Shown in pieces: positions 45,059 through 52,923 of a stretch of 64,000 bases of DNA. The notes under the pieces were generated by a model, which saw only the letters and a program-made list of their open reading frames with translations, was not told the origin of the DNA and did not search any database. The translations under genes were made by a program, and so were the position numbers. Each line of letters opens with the position of its first letter. Position 1 is the stretch's first letter. The DNA comes from Pseudomonadota bacterium (GTDB lineage: Bacteria > Pseudomonadota > Gammaproteobacteria > Burkholderiales > UBA9220). The stretch covers positions 1-64,000 of the forward strand of contig JAJZVC010000011.1 of NCBI GenBank assembly GCA_021845865.1, read 5' to 3'.

Positions 45059-45597
45059 TGGCCGTCTCCCCACATGGAAGTCTTATTGTCGGGCGAAGCC
45101 GTCGGCGGTTTCAGGTAGTCCACCTGCTGGGCCTTGAGCCCGCCGGCGGCGGCGAAGGTCCGCGCCTCCTTGGCGCCGACCGTGTATTGCTTGAGCTTCC
45201 TCATCTCTTCCGGATTGGGCTGGGCGTTGGCCAATTCTTCCTTGGTCAGGCCGCGCACACCGGTGGCCACGGTGGTGCCGCTGCTGCCGGTGCGGGCGAT
45301 GTTGAGCAGGCCGGCGAGGCCGGCCCCGCCGCTGCCGCCCTTGGCGGTGCCGTCCCCCATGCGCAGGGCGAGCATGCGCACCCAGCCCTCCTTGTCCGCG
45401 GCCTTGACCTGCGTCCAGGGGCCCTGGCGCTTGAGAATTTCCACCGTGGTGTTTTCCGGCAGGGCGGCCACGGTCTCGGCGTCGGCGAAGGGGGTTTTTT
45501 TCAGGTCGGTGGCCTTGACGGTCTGGGCGCTTTCCCCCCAGGCGGCAAAACTGGCGGCCAGGGCCAAGGCGGCGATCAACAGGCGGGTCCGCTTCAC
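45055..45597 (-). CDS. Periplasmic SH3-domain protein
   Basis: A 180-aa exported protein with a Sec signal peptide (about residues 1-21) and one bacterial SH3 domain (about 25-80, [21 protein letters not shown] then [15 protein letters not shown]). The remainder is a Gly/Ala-rich, probably disordered tail. It overlaps the cyclase gene upstream and the M48 protease downstream by 4 nt each, so the three are translated together; SH3 domains of this kind often bind cell-wall peptides. Confidence 0.82.
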   Translation of the reverse strand: MKRTRLLIAALALAASFAAWGESAQTVKATDLKKTPFADAETVAALPENTTVEILKRQGPWTQVKAADKEGWVRMLALRMGDGTAKGGSGGAGLAGLLNIARTGSSGTTVATGVRGLTKEELANAQPNPEEMRKLKQYTVGAKEARTFAAAGGLKAQQVDYLKPPTASPDNKTSMWGDGQ

Positions 45598-47432
45598 GGG
45601 TTTTTTCTCCTCGGTTCAAACAGTTGCACTTCCTGGGTACGGCCTTTGACTTTATAGGACCCGTGGTCGATAAAGTCAAAGCTTTCGCCGCAGCGCTGCC
45701 GGGTCTCGGCGGAGACCAGGACCCGCGCCACGCCCTTGGTCTGGCCCTCGATGCGGCTGGCCAGGTTCACCGTGTCGCCGATGGCGGTGTAGTCCTGGCG
45801 CTGCTCGGAGCCGATGAAGCCCACCACCGCCGGGCCGGTGTGGATGCCGATGCCCACGTCGAAGGTTTCCCCCTGGGCGCCCAGCTCCTGCTTGAATGCT
45901 TCCAGGGTGTCCACCATCTCCAGGGCGCAGGCCACGGCGTTTTCCGCCTGCCGGGGATCGTCCGTTGGGGCGCCCCAGAAGGCCATGATGGCGTCGCCGA
46001 TGAATTTGTCCAGGGTGCCGCCGTGGCGGAAGATGACCGCCACCTGGCGGCTGAAGTAGTCGTTGAGCAGGTCCACGATCTCCTGGGGGCTGCGGCTTTC
46101 CGACAGGGTGGTGAAGCCGCGGATGTCGGAGAACAGCACCGTCAGTTCGCCGCTGCGGCCCGACAAGCTTTCCGCCGTCTGGCCTTTGTCCACCAGCTCC
46201 TTCACCACCCGGGGGTCGAGGAAGCGGTTGAAGGCGCGGATGGTGGCTTCCCGTGCCCGCCGTTCCTTGAGGTAAACGTGGACCGTGGCGGCGAGGTAGT
46301 AGGTCCAGCCGAAGGCCAGGGGGACGAACACCGGCAGCAGCCATAACTGGGTGACGGCGAAGTATTCCGCCCCCAGCAGGAGCAGGGTGGCGGGCGCCAG
46401 GCCGAGGGCGATGCGCGGGGGGGTGAAGCCGCGGGCGAAGGCGCCGCCCAGCCCGGCGAGCAGCAGCGCCGTGAGGGCGAACACGAGGGCGGCCGGAGCC
46501 TGGGCCATGTAGCCCCGGTTCTTCAGGTTGTCCAGGGCGGTGGCGAGGATTTCCACCGCCGGGTAGAGGCTGTCCACGGGGGTGGCGCGGATGTCGTGGA
46601 GGCCGGCGGCGCTGGCGCCGATGATGACGATCTTGCCGCTGAATTCATCGGCGGGACGCCGGGGGTGCTGGCGGGAAAAATCCTCGTACAGGTCGGCGTA
46701 GGAAACGTGGCGGTGGGCCAGGGCCGGGCCGCGCCAGCCCAGGAGCAGGGTTTCGCCGGGAGGGAGGGGATAGCCCATATCCTTCGCCACCCGGGCCGGC
46801 AGGGAAGGCAGGCGCCAGCCGTGGGCGTCCAGGTAGAGGTAGTAGCGGCGGCCGATGCCGTCCGGGTCCTCGAGGAAATTGATCGCCCCGAGGCGCCAAT
46901 TCTCCGGGTTCAGGGCGCCGGGCAGGGCCAGGGCGGCCTTGGCGCCGGCTTCCGCGGCGGGAGTGCGCTCGAAGCCGAGGAGCGCGCCGTAGCCGTCGAG
47001 GGGGATGCCCTTGGCGTCGCCGTTGGCCGGCAGGCGCAGGAAAGGAAAATAGACGTTGCGCTGGGCGGCGACTGCCTGGTTGAAATAGGCGTCGCTGTCC
47101 TTGCGGTAGATGTCCGGGTCGGTGAACAGGATGTCGAACAGGATGGCCTTGGGGTGCTGGCGGGCGAGGCCTTCCACCAGTTCGCCATGCACCGCCCGGG
47201 GCCAGGGATAGCTGCCGACGCTGTCGGCCATGCGGGCGAGGCTTTTCTCGTCGATATCGACCACGACGATGTCGGGGTCGGCTTGGCGGTCCAGGGAAAT
47301 TTCCCGCACGAAGGCGTCCGACAGGCGGTTTTCCAGAGCCTGAAGGCGGTGCAGCGAGAAAATTTCCACCGCCGCCGCCGCCAGAAAGGCGAGGGCGAGC
47401 AGCAGCAGGGGAGAGGGCCGGACGGGTCGCAT
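45594..47432 (-). CDS. CHASE2-domain adenylate/guanylate cyclase
   Basis: A 612-aa class III nucleotide cyclase: N-terminal helix, extracytoplasmic CHASE2 sensor (about 30-310, [21 protein letters not shown]), three transmembrane helices (about 315-400) and a cytosolic catalytic domain (about 425-605) with [16 protein letters not shown] (metal Asp), [11 protein letters not shown] and [16 protein letters not shown]. It should make cAMP (or cGMP) in response to a periplasmic signal. First gene of an overlapping operon with SH3 and M48 genes, 30 nt after metF. Confidence 0.93.
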   Translation of the reverse strand: MRPVRPSPLLLLALAFLAAAAVEIFSLHRLQALENRLSDAFVREISLDRQADPDIVVVDIDEKSLARMADSVGSYPWPRAVHGELVEGLARQHPKAILFDILFTDPDIYRKDSDAYFNQAVAAQRNVYFPFLRLPANGDAKGIPLDGYGALLGFERTPAAEAGAKAALALPGALNPENWRLGAINFLEDPDGIGRRYYLYLDAHGWRLPSLPARVAKDMGYPLPPGETLLLGWRGPALAHRHVSYADLYEDFSRQHPRRPADEFSGKIVIIGASAAGLHDIRATPVDSLYPAVEILATALDNLKNRGYMAQAPAALVFALTALLLAGLGGAFARGFTPPRIALGLAPATLLLLGAEYFAVTQLWLLPVFVPLAFGWTYYLAATVHVYLKERRAREATIRAFNRFLDPRVVKELVDKGQTAESLSGRSGELTVLFSDIRGFTTLSESRSPQEIVDLLNDYFSRQVAVIFRHGGTLDKFIGDAIMAFWGAPTDDPRQAENAVACALEMVDTLEAFKQELGAQGETFDVGIGIHTGPAVVGFIGSEQRQDYTAIGDTVNLASRIEGQTKGVARVLVSAETRQRCGESFDFIDHGSYKVKGRTQEVQLFEPRRKNP

Positions 47433-47462
47433 CCGGCCATGGTAGGGGAGGTACCCCTTAAA

Positions 47463-48281
47463 TTACAAGCCCAGGCGCTGGCCCAGGGTGGAGATCAGCC
47501 CCGCCTGGTTGAGGGTGTAGAAGTGCAGCCCCGGTGCACCGCCCCGCAGCAGCTTGTCGCACAGGTCGGTGACCACGTCCAGGCCGAAGGCTTGGAGGGC
47601 GGGCAGGTCGTTGGCCATGCCTTCCATGCGCTTGCGCATCCAGCGGGGAATCTCCGCCCCGCAGGCGTCGGAAAAGCGTGCCAGCTGGGTGAAGTTGGAG
47701 ATGGGCATGATGCCCGGCACGATGGGGATGGACACTCCCCGCGCGGCGCACTCGTCGACGAAGCGGAAGTAGGCGTCGGCGTTGTAGAAGTACTGGGTGA
47801 TGGCGGCGTCCGCCCCGGCCTTCGCCTTGGCGGCGAAGTTGTCCAGGTCCGCCACGGCGGAGGGGGCCTCGGGGTGGAACTCGGGATAGGCGGCCACCTC
47901 GATGTGGAACCAGTCGCCGTACTCGGCGCGGATGAAGGCCACCAGGTCGGCGGCGTAGCGGAAATCCCCCAGCTCCACCATGCCCGACGGGATATCGCCG
48001 CGCAGGGCGACGATGCGCTTGATGCCGTTGGCCTTGTACTCGTCCAGCAGGCTCTTGATGCTGTCGTGGGTGGCGGCGATGCAGGACAGGTGGGGGGCGG
48101 CCTGGTGGCCCTCCTTCTGTATCTCCAGCACCGTCTCCAGGGTGCGGTCCCGGGTGGAGCCGCCGGCGCCGAAGGTGACCGAGAAGAACTCCGGTTTCAT
48201 CTGCGCCAGCTGTTGGCGGGTGGCCCGCAGCTTGTCGATGCCCTCCTGGGTCTTGGGGGGGAAGAATTCGAAACTGAGCAT
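47463..48281 (-). CDS. metF: 5,10-methylenetetrahydrofolate reductase
   Basis: A 272-aa (from ATG 48281) FAD-containing reductase that makes 5-methyl-THF for methionine synthase. LSFEFFPPKT, VTFGAGGSTRDRT, the catalytic/FAD HLSCIAATH, RIVALRGD and AITQYFYNADAYFRF are conserved. The start is uncertain: the DNA just before 48281 is a heptamer array with no Shine-Dalgarno. The frame stays open through the array to ATG 48317, which overlaps the S23 stop (ATGA). That longer form would add 12 repeat-encoded residues (TPSRLTPHASR). Confidence 0.93.
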   Translation of the reverse strand: MLSFEFFPPKTQEGIDKLRATRQQLAQMKPEFFSVTFGAGGSTRDRTLETVLEIQKEGHQAAPHLSCIAATHDSIKSLLDEYKANGIKRIVALRGDIPSGMVELGDFRYAADLVAFIRAEYGDWFHIEVAAYPEFHPEAPSAVADLDNFAAKAKAGADAAITQYFYNADAYFRFVDECAARGVSIPIVPGIMPISNFTQLARFSDACGAEIPRWMRKRMEGMANDLPALQAFGLDVVTDLCDKLLRGGAPGLHFYTLNQAGLISTLGQRLGL

Positions 48282-48283
48282 AC

Positions 48284-48311
48284 GTGAGGCGTGAGGCGTG
48301 AGGCGTGAGGG
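48284..48311 (+). repeat. Heptamer tandem array, metF side of the S23 cassette
   Basis: Four 7-bp units: GTGAGGC three times, then GTGAGGG. It ends 2 nt before the short metF start and 2 nt from the S23 stop codon. It is the inverted counterpart of the array on the ahcY side. Confidence 0.9.
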
Positions 48312-48313
48312 GG

Positions 48314-48676
48314 TCATTTCTCTACTCGCTTCCTCTGGTGGTTGATGAGGCCGCTAATCAGGGCAAATAGTCGTTCCAATTGTTCGGTGGGAACTTGGCT
48401 TGCTTCCAGATAGCCGATTTCTCGCGCCACGATCAACTGGGTCTCCAGCTCGCTCAAGGACCCTCGGGCGACGCCGAGAAAGTGGAGTAACTCCTTGTCC
48501 GTTAAACGCGCGCTGCCCTCGGCGATATTCGAGGGGACGGAGATTGCGCTACGGCGAATCTGGCTCGCCAAGCCATAAGTTTCGTGCGGGGGAAAGGAAG
48601 CGGTGAGGGCATAAACGTCCTTGACCAAGCCAATGGCAAGCTGCCAAGCGTCAAGGTCGTGGTGTTTCCGCCTCAC
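48314..48676 (-). CDS. S23 / four-helix-bundle protein (23S rRNA IVS-type)
   Basis: A 120-aa all-helical protein. HHDLDAWQLAIGLVKDVYAL, YGLASQIRRSAISVPSNIAEG and FLGVARGSLSELETQLIVA are diagnostic of the S23/four-helix-bundle family, first seen inside 23S rRNA intervening sequences and related to the Avd accessory proteins of diversity-generating retroelements. It is free-standing here, between ahcY and metF. Its GTG start lies inside the right-hand heptamer array, and its TGA overlaps an upstream in-frame metF ATG. No reverse transcriptase is nearby. Confidence 0.9.
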   Translation of the reverse strand: MRRKHHDLDAWQLAIGLVKDVYALTASFPPHETYGLASQIRRSAISVPSNIAEGSARLTDKELLHFLGVARGSLSELETQLIVAREIGYLEASQVPTEQLERLFALISGLINHQRKRVEK

Positions 48677-48698
48677 CCCTCACCCCTTTCCCCTCACG
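48671..48698 (+). repeat. Heptamer tandem array, ahcY side of the S23 cassette
   Basis: Four 7-bp units: CCTCACC, CCTCACC, CCTTTCC, CCTCACG. It is inverted relative to the metF-side GTGAGGS array and starts 3 nt after the ahcY stop codon. The G-rich minus strand provides ribosome-binding-like sequence for the S23 GTG start at 48676. Confidence 0.9.
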
Positions 48699-48701
48699 GC
48701 C

Positions 48702-50105
48702 TTAATACCGGTAGTGGTTGGGCTTGTAGGGGCCGTCCTTGGGCACGCCGATGTACTTGGCCTGCGTGTCGGAGAGCTCCGTCAGGTGGACGCCGATCTT
48801 CTTCAGGTGCAGGCGGGCCACCTTTTCGTCCAGATGCTTGGGCAGGGTGTACACGCCCACCGGATACTTGTCGGCATGGTTGAACAGCTCGATCTGGGCG
48901 ATGGTCTGGTTGCTGAAGGACGCGGACATCACGAAGGAGGGGTGGCCAGTGGCGCAGCCCAGGTTCACCAGGCGGCCCTTGGCGAGAACGATGATCTTTT
49001 TGCCGTCGGGGAAGATCACGTGGTCCACCTGGGGCTTGATCTCCTCCCACTGGTATTTTTCCACCGAGGCGATGTCGATTTCGGAGTCGAAGTGGCCGAT
49101 GTTGCACACGATGGCCTCGTTCTTCATCTTCGCCATGTGGTCGTGGTTGATCACGTGCACGTTGCCGGTGGCGGTGACGAAGATGTCGCCGATGGCGGCC
49201 ACCTCGTCCATGGTCACCACGCGGTAGCCTTCCATGGCCGCCTGCAGGGCGCAGATGGGGTCGATTTCGGTCACCATCACGGTGGCGCCCATGCCGCGGA
49301 AGGCCTGGGCGCAGCCCTTGCCCACGTCGCCGTAGCCCAGCACGACGCAGATCTTGCCCGCCACCATCACGTCGGTGGCGCGCTTGATGCCGTCCAGCAG
49401 GGATTCGCGGCAGCCGTAGAGGTTGTCGAACTTGGACTTGGTCACCGAGTCGTTGACGTTGATGGCCGGGAATTTCAGGCGGCCTTCCTCGGCCATCTGG
49501 TAGAGGCGGTGAACGCCGGTGGTGGTTTCCTCGGTCACGCCCTTGATGTGCTTGATGCGCTCGGAGTACCAGCCGGGAGAGGTTTCCAGGCGTTTCTTGA
49601 TGGCCGCGAACAGCACCCGTTCTTCCTCGCAGGTGGGGTTGGCGATGCAGGACGGGTCGCTTTCCGCGCGGGTGCCCAGGTGCAGCAGCAGGGTGGCGTC
49701 GCCGCCGTCGTCCAGGATCATGTTGGCGGGCTCGCCGGGCCACTCGAAGATGCGGTGGGTGTAATCCCAGTACTCTTCCAGGGACTCGCCCTTGTAGGCG
49801 AAGACCGGGATGCCGTCGGCGGCGATGGCGGCGGCGGCGTGGTCCTGGGTCGAGTAGATGTTGCAGGAAGCCCAGCGTACCTGGGCGCCCAGGGCGGTGA
49901 GGGTTTCAATCAGCACCGCGGTCTGGATGGTCATGTGCAGGGAGCCGGCGATGCGCGCGCCCTTGAGGGGCTGGGAAGCGGCGAATTCCTCGCGGATGGC
50001 CATCAGGCCGGGCATTTCCACCTCGGCGATGGCGATTTCCTTGCGGCCCCAAGAGGCCAGGGACATGTCGGCGACTTTGTAGTCGGTGAATTTAGCGTCA
50101 GCCAC
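48702..50105 (-). CDS. ahcY: Adenosylhomocysteinase
   Basis: A 467-aa SAH hydrolase, converting S-adenosylhomocysteine to homocysteine and adenosine. NAD-binding [13 protein letters not shown], the catalytic [11 protein letters not shown] (Lys), [13 protein letters not shown] and the C-terminal KPNHYRY are conserved. It contains the long-form insert typical of proteobacterial enzymes. The start is GTG 50105 with AGGAG 6 nt upstream. An SAH riboswitch occupies the leader, so SAH should induce it. metF is the next core gene, beyond the S23 cassette. Confidence 0.97.
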   Translation of the reverse strand: MADAKFTDYKVADMSLASWGRKEIAIAEVEMPGLMAIREEFAASQPLKGARIAGSLHMTIQTAVLIETLTALGAQVRWASCNIYSTQDHAAAAIAADGIPVFAYKGESLEEYWDYTHRIFEWPGEPANMILDDGGDATLLLHLGTRAESDPSCIANPTCEEERVLFAAIKKRLETSPGWYSERIKHIKGVTEETTTGVHRLYQMAEEGRLKFPAINVNDSVTKSKFDNLYGCRESLLDGIKRATDVMVAGKICVVLGYGDVGKGCAQAFRGMGATVMVTEIDPICALQAAMEGYRVVTMDEVAAIGDIFVTATGNVHVINHDHMAKMKNEAIVCNIGHFDSEIDIASVEKYQWEEIKPQVDHVIFPDGKKIIVLAKGRLVNLGCATGHPSFVMSASFSNQTIAQIELFNHADKYPVGVYTLPKHLDEKVARLHLKKIGVHLTELSDTQAKYIGVPKDGPYKPNHYRY

Positions 50106-50131
50106 AGCGAACTCCTAACGTTGTGGCCGGG

Positions 50132-50194
50132 GGGATGCGGGAGTGTTGCTCACCTGGCATCCCGTGCCCGGCACGGGGTTGAAATCAGGTGAGC
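50132..50194 (-). promoter_or_regulatory. Expression platform of the SAH riboswitch
   Basis: Downstream of the aptamer the leader can form mutually exclusive helices. The aptamer's 3' strand GCUCACCU is perfectly complementary to AGGUGAGC about 32 nt later. That AGGUGAGC lies in the loop of a second hairpin (stem GGGAUGC/GCAUCCC), and a CCGUGCC/GGCACGG hairpin lies between. No T run follows, so control of translation or antisense pairing is more likely than simple termination. Confidence 0.55.
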
Positions 50195-50256
50195 GCGGTT
50201 CTTTGGAAAGCCGAGCCTGACGGTGTGGGGGCCGTTGCAGCGCTCCTCGGGCGGGT
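50187..50256 (-). promoter_or_regulatory. SAH (ahcY-type) riboswitch aptamer
   Basis: The minus strand reads CCCGAGGAGCGCUGCAACGG, then CAGGCUCGG, then GCGCUCACC, matching the conserved core of the SAH riboswitch, which sits upstream of ahcY in many beta- and gammaproteobacteria and switches expression on when SAH accumulates. The position directly 5' of ahcY and just after a -10 box fits exactly. Confidence 0.92.
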
Positions 50257-50259
50257 TGA

Positions 50260-50265
50260 ATTATA
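50260..50265 (-). promoter_or_regulatory. -10 box of the ahcY promoter
   Basis: On the minus strand GTTATAATTC contains a perfect TATAAT four nt before the SAH aptamer, so transcription would begin at the very start of the riboswitch. The -35 region is poor (CCGCCC at 17 nt), suggesting an activator or a weak promoter. Confidence 0.6.
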
Positions 50266-50302
50266 ACTGAATTTTTTGAGAGGGCGGGACGTCACGGGCC
50301 TA

Positions 50303-51091
50303 TTAATAGAGGCGTCTGCGCAGCAAATAATCATCTGGGAGTTTAATGATGTAGCTGCCGTCCTTTTTGAGGAGGGCAAGTTCCTTATCGTTCTTAGCAA
50401 TCAGTAGCCCTTCATGAAGCGTGGTCCCCGTTTTATCTACGAGGAAGAAACAATTGCTCCACTTTGTCTTCTCATTCGGGAAGCAACCTTTTTCACGGAA
50501 GACTTTAATTTTTTCAAGCGCCATGGAATTTCCTTTGGAATAAGCCGCCATCGGGAGCAACCACCAAAGAAGCGCGATGAGTACTGTGGTCGTTAAGAGA
50601 AAAAGAATGCTATAAAACAGAACCCATACAATGCCAATGACTTTTGTAAGATCGTTGTTTTTCCAATGCAATCTGGATAATAAAGTTTCCAGAATTTTTA
50701 GAATATTGGAAAGAATCGGGTAAGGTGGCCTCTTGAGCGCTTTAACGAGCCAATAAAGGCCGCCGACGCATAAGCAAATGGTAAGAATAACCCAATAGAC
50801 AAGAGGGGGAGACAACAGTCGATTAATCGTTTTTGCGGCAACTTCCCCTAGGCTAAGCAAAAAAAGACCGACAGCATGATACGAAAATACGTAGATGTCA
50901 GGGGTCGCAAGAGGAAATCCGTCAGCCGCTACACCAAAAGCTTCCATATACCCTTGGTAATAGCTTAGGCCAAGTAAATAGGCTCCAGGGGTAAGGATAC
51001 CAATAAGGGCAGCGGAAATTGCAAATAGATTCTTCCACTTTTTTGCTTTTGGCTGTTCCTCAGATGGCTGTGGCATTGGGTTGTTAGGCAT
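50303..51091 (-). CDS. Hypothetical multi-pass membrane protein, AT-rich
   Basis: A 262-aa protein I do not recognise. A charged N-terminus is followed by about four to five hydrophobic segments (near residues 25-43, 68-85, 97-117 and 150-178) and a soluble C-terminal part of about 75 residues (EKIKVFREKGCFPNEKTKWSN, LLKKDGSYIIKLPDDYLL). The DNA is clearly AT-richer than the core genes, with codons such as AAA, ATT and AAT common. This and the adjacent repeat element suggest horizontal acquisition. It separates the ahcY leader from the repeat element. Confidence 0.7.
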   Translation of the reverse strand: MPNNPMPQPSEEQPKAKKWKNLFAISAALIGILTPGAYLLGLSYYQGYMEAFGVAADGFPLATPDIYVFSYHAVGLFLLSLGEVAAKTINRLLSPPLVYWVILTICLCVGGLYWLVKALKRPPYPILSNILKILETLLSRLHWKNNDLTKVIGIVWVLFYSILFLLTTTVLIALLWWLLPMAAYSKGNSMALEKIKVFREKGCFPNEKTKWSNCFFLVDKTGTTLHEGLLIAKNDKELALLKKDGSYIIKLPDDYLLRRRLY

Positions 51092-51208
51092 AAGTTATTT
51101 CAAATCACTCTTGACGGGTGCTTAATAACCCTACGCCCAATGATTTAAGCTGTCAACACGTAGTGTGTTGATTTGTTATGTATATTTGCTTTGTGTGGGG
51201 GGTCTGAT

Positions 51209-51800
51209 GACGCGCTTCGCGCGGATAGTTTGAGACGGGGGCGGCCCCGTAAGCCGCTCACTTTTCTTGTCTCGCCAAGAAAAGGTAAGCACCCCACAAG
51301 GGTGTCCTCGCCGGACCGGGCGGCTGAGGAATTGGCTGCGGCATAACCTTGGCGCTACGCGCAAAGGTTAGCCTACGCCGCAACAAGCCGCTGTGCGGCG
51401 TGTTGTCGGCCTGCGGCCTCAGACACCCTCAGCCGACTTCCCCCGGCCCGGCTGTGCTACTCGGCGGCGCAGAGGGGAATTCTCCCTCACCCCCGGCCCC
51501 TCTCCCGCATGCGGGAGAGGGGGGAACTACACCGGTGGTGGGGGGTACAACGGTTTTTGATTTTCATCCCCTCTGCGCCGCCGAGGATTTGTGGCTCAAG
51601 CGGGGGAAGTCGGGCGCGTTTGTCTGAGGCCGTAGGCCGAGTTTACGCGCCCGCCCGCTTGGGCCATAAACCGCAGGGAAGCCCGAAGGGCCGGGGAAGC
51701 GGGGTGCCTTTTTCTTGGGTTACTTTCTTTTGGGCAAGCAAAAGAAAGTGACTAGCTGTCGGGCTACCCCCGACACCCAATCAACCGCGCGAAGCGCGAC
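51209..51800. repeat. Large nested imperfect inverted-repeat element
   Basis: This gene-free stretch between the AT-rich membrane protein and the PDC sensor is one nested palindrome. The outer ends match 14 of 16 bp inverted (GACGCGCTTCGCGCGG / CCGCGCGAAGCGCGAC). Inside are mirror hairpins, CTTTTCTTG-CAAGAAAAG at 51261-51284 and CTTTCTTTTG-CAAAAGAAAG at 51723-51748; partly matching arms (GGGGGAAGTCGG, GTCTGAGGCCG); and a perfect 19-bp pair CTCGGCGGCGCAGAGGGGA (51460-51478) with its complement at 51567-51585. No credible ORF lies within. Confidence 0.8.
51485..51522. repeat. Heptamer repeat ending in a 26-bp perfect palindrome
   Basis: CCTCACC-CCCGGCC-CCTCTCC continues into the perfect palindrome CCCCTCTCCCGCA/TGCGGGAGAGGGG (51497-51522). 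It is the same repeat type as the copies flanking DUF559 in lipB, placed at the centre of the large inverted repeat. Confidence 0.88.
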
Positions 51801-51804
51801 AAGA

Positions 51805-52740
51805 TTAAAACCAGAACGCCTTCCCCTTCATCAGGAACTCGACGTGGGGCATGTAGTGGGACCCGTCGCAGGAAAAGGTCAGGCTGATCATGCCGTTGAA
51901 CAGGTTGATGGAGGCCATGCGCAGGTAGATGTTCGGGTCGGCCAGGCGCAGGGATTGCATCACGCTCAGAATCTGCCGGATTTCGGCTTGGGGAATCACG
52001 GCGTCCTCGGGGTAGGAGCGGGGAGGGTAGACCAGGCAGATGTCTGGGTCGCTCAGGGCCTCGTGGTCCAGGATGCGGTAGCGGTAGGGGTCGTCCACGG
52101 TCCAAATGGTGGCCTGGCTGCTGGAGAAGTGTATCTGGCACTGGAACACGCCGCGCTGGGCCAGCAGTTCCTCCAGGATGGACATGGCCTGGCCGAGGTT
52201 GTGGTCGAGGGGGCTTTCGACGCGGCACTGCTGGAAGACCGTGCCGCGGATGGACGGGTCGCCCTTGATCTGCCGCCAGTAGCCCGGCTCCTCGTAGAGG
52301 CCGGCGGTCACGGGCAGGCCGCTGAGATCGAAGTCGGCGCCGAGATAGCCGAGGACGGCGGAGCCGCCGCGCACCACCTGGAGGGCGGTGAGGGAGGGGC
52401 GGTGCTTCATCAGGCTGATGTAGGCGTCGGAAAGCAGGAAGCCCCAGGGGGGCACGGCTTCCTTCATGTAGGGCCGGTCGGAGCGGTTGCGGCCGAAATG
52501 CTCGGGCGCCAGCCCTTCCTGGCCGACGTTGTCGCTGATCTGGAGGCCGTCGGTGCCGACGCAGTAGAGGTAGGTGCAATAGGGGATGCTGGGGTAGCCG
52601 GCAAGAAGTATTTCGTTTAGCCGTTCCCGATCACCCCAGGCGGGAGCGCATTGTTCCGCCAGTTGGGCCAGCGGCTCGCGCAGGATGCGCGCCAACTCTT
52701 CCCGTTGCAGATAGATGCTGTCTTTCCATGACGTTTTCAT
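51805..52740 (-). CDS. Stand-alone PDC (Cache-like) sensor domain protein
   Basis: A 311-aa protein matching the betaproteobacterial PDC sensor-domain family: YCTYLYCVGTDGLQISDNVG, RSDRPYMKEAVPPWGFLLSDAYIS and VLGYLGADFDLSGLP are the usual PDC/dCache ligand-pocket segments. There is no signal peptide, transmembrane helix or output domain, so it would be a soluble cytosolic ligand binder. Its stop lies 4 nt from the large inverted repeat. The 236-nt gap to metK holds only the metK terminator. Confidence 0.78.
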   Translation of the reverse strand: MKTSWKDSIYLQREELARILREPLAQLAEQCAPAWGDRERLNEILLAGYPSIPYCTYLYCVGTDGLQISDNVGQEGLAPEHFGRNRSDRPYMKEAVPPWGFLLSDAYISLMKHRPSLTALQVVRGGSAVLGYLGADFDLSGLPVTAGLYEEPGYWRQIKGDPSIRGTVFQQCRVESPLDHNLGQAMSILEELLAQRGVFQCQIHFSSSQATIWTVDDPYRYRILDHEALSDPDICLVYPPRSYPEDAVIPQAEIRQILSVMQSLRLADPNIYLRMASINLFNGMISLTFSCDGSHYMPHVEFLMKGKAFWF

Positions 52741-52923
52741 GATGGGGCCGGTGTCTTGCGTGGTTCTTCACGGGGACGGCTCGATGGGGCTGGCGCTGGG
52801 GGCGTCGTGCTTGCGGGGGGCGCCAGCAAGGAAGCCGGGGTCGCTGGATTAGAGGCGGACTTGCTCATGATAGTTCAAGCCAGGGCGGCGGAGAAGAGAA
52901 TGTTGGCGTTGCGCGGGGAGAAA

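Noticed and set aside
48284-48311. Heptamer array considered as a CRISPR or simple phase-variation tract
   Set aside because: There are only four 7-bp units with no spacers, so it is not CRISPR. Phase variation is possible in principle but the inverted partner array suggests a cassette end instead.
51349-51751. Short ORFs inside the large inverted repeat
   Set aside because: They read through palindromic repeat DNA and their products are repeat-encoded low-complexity peptides.
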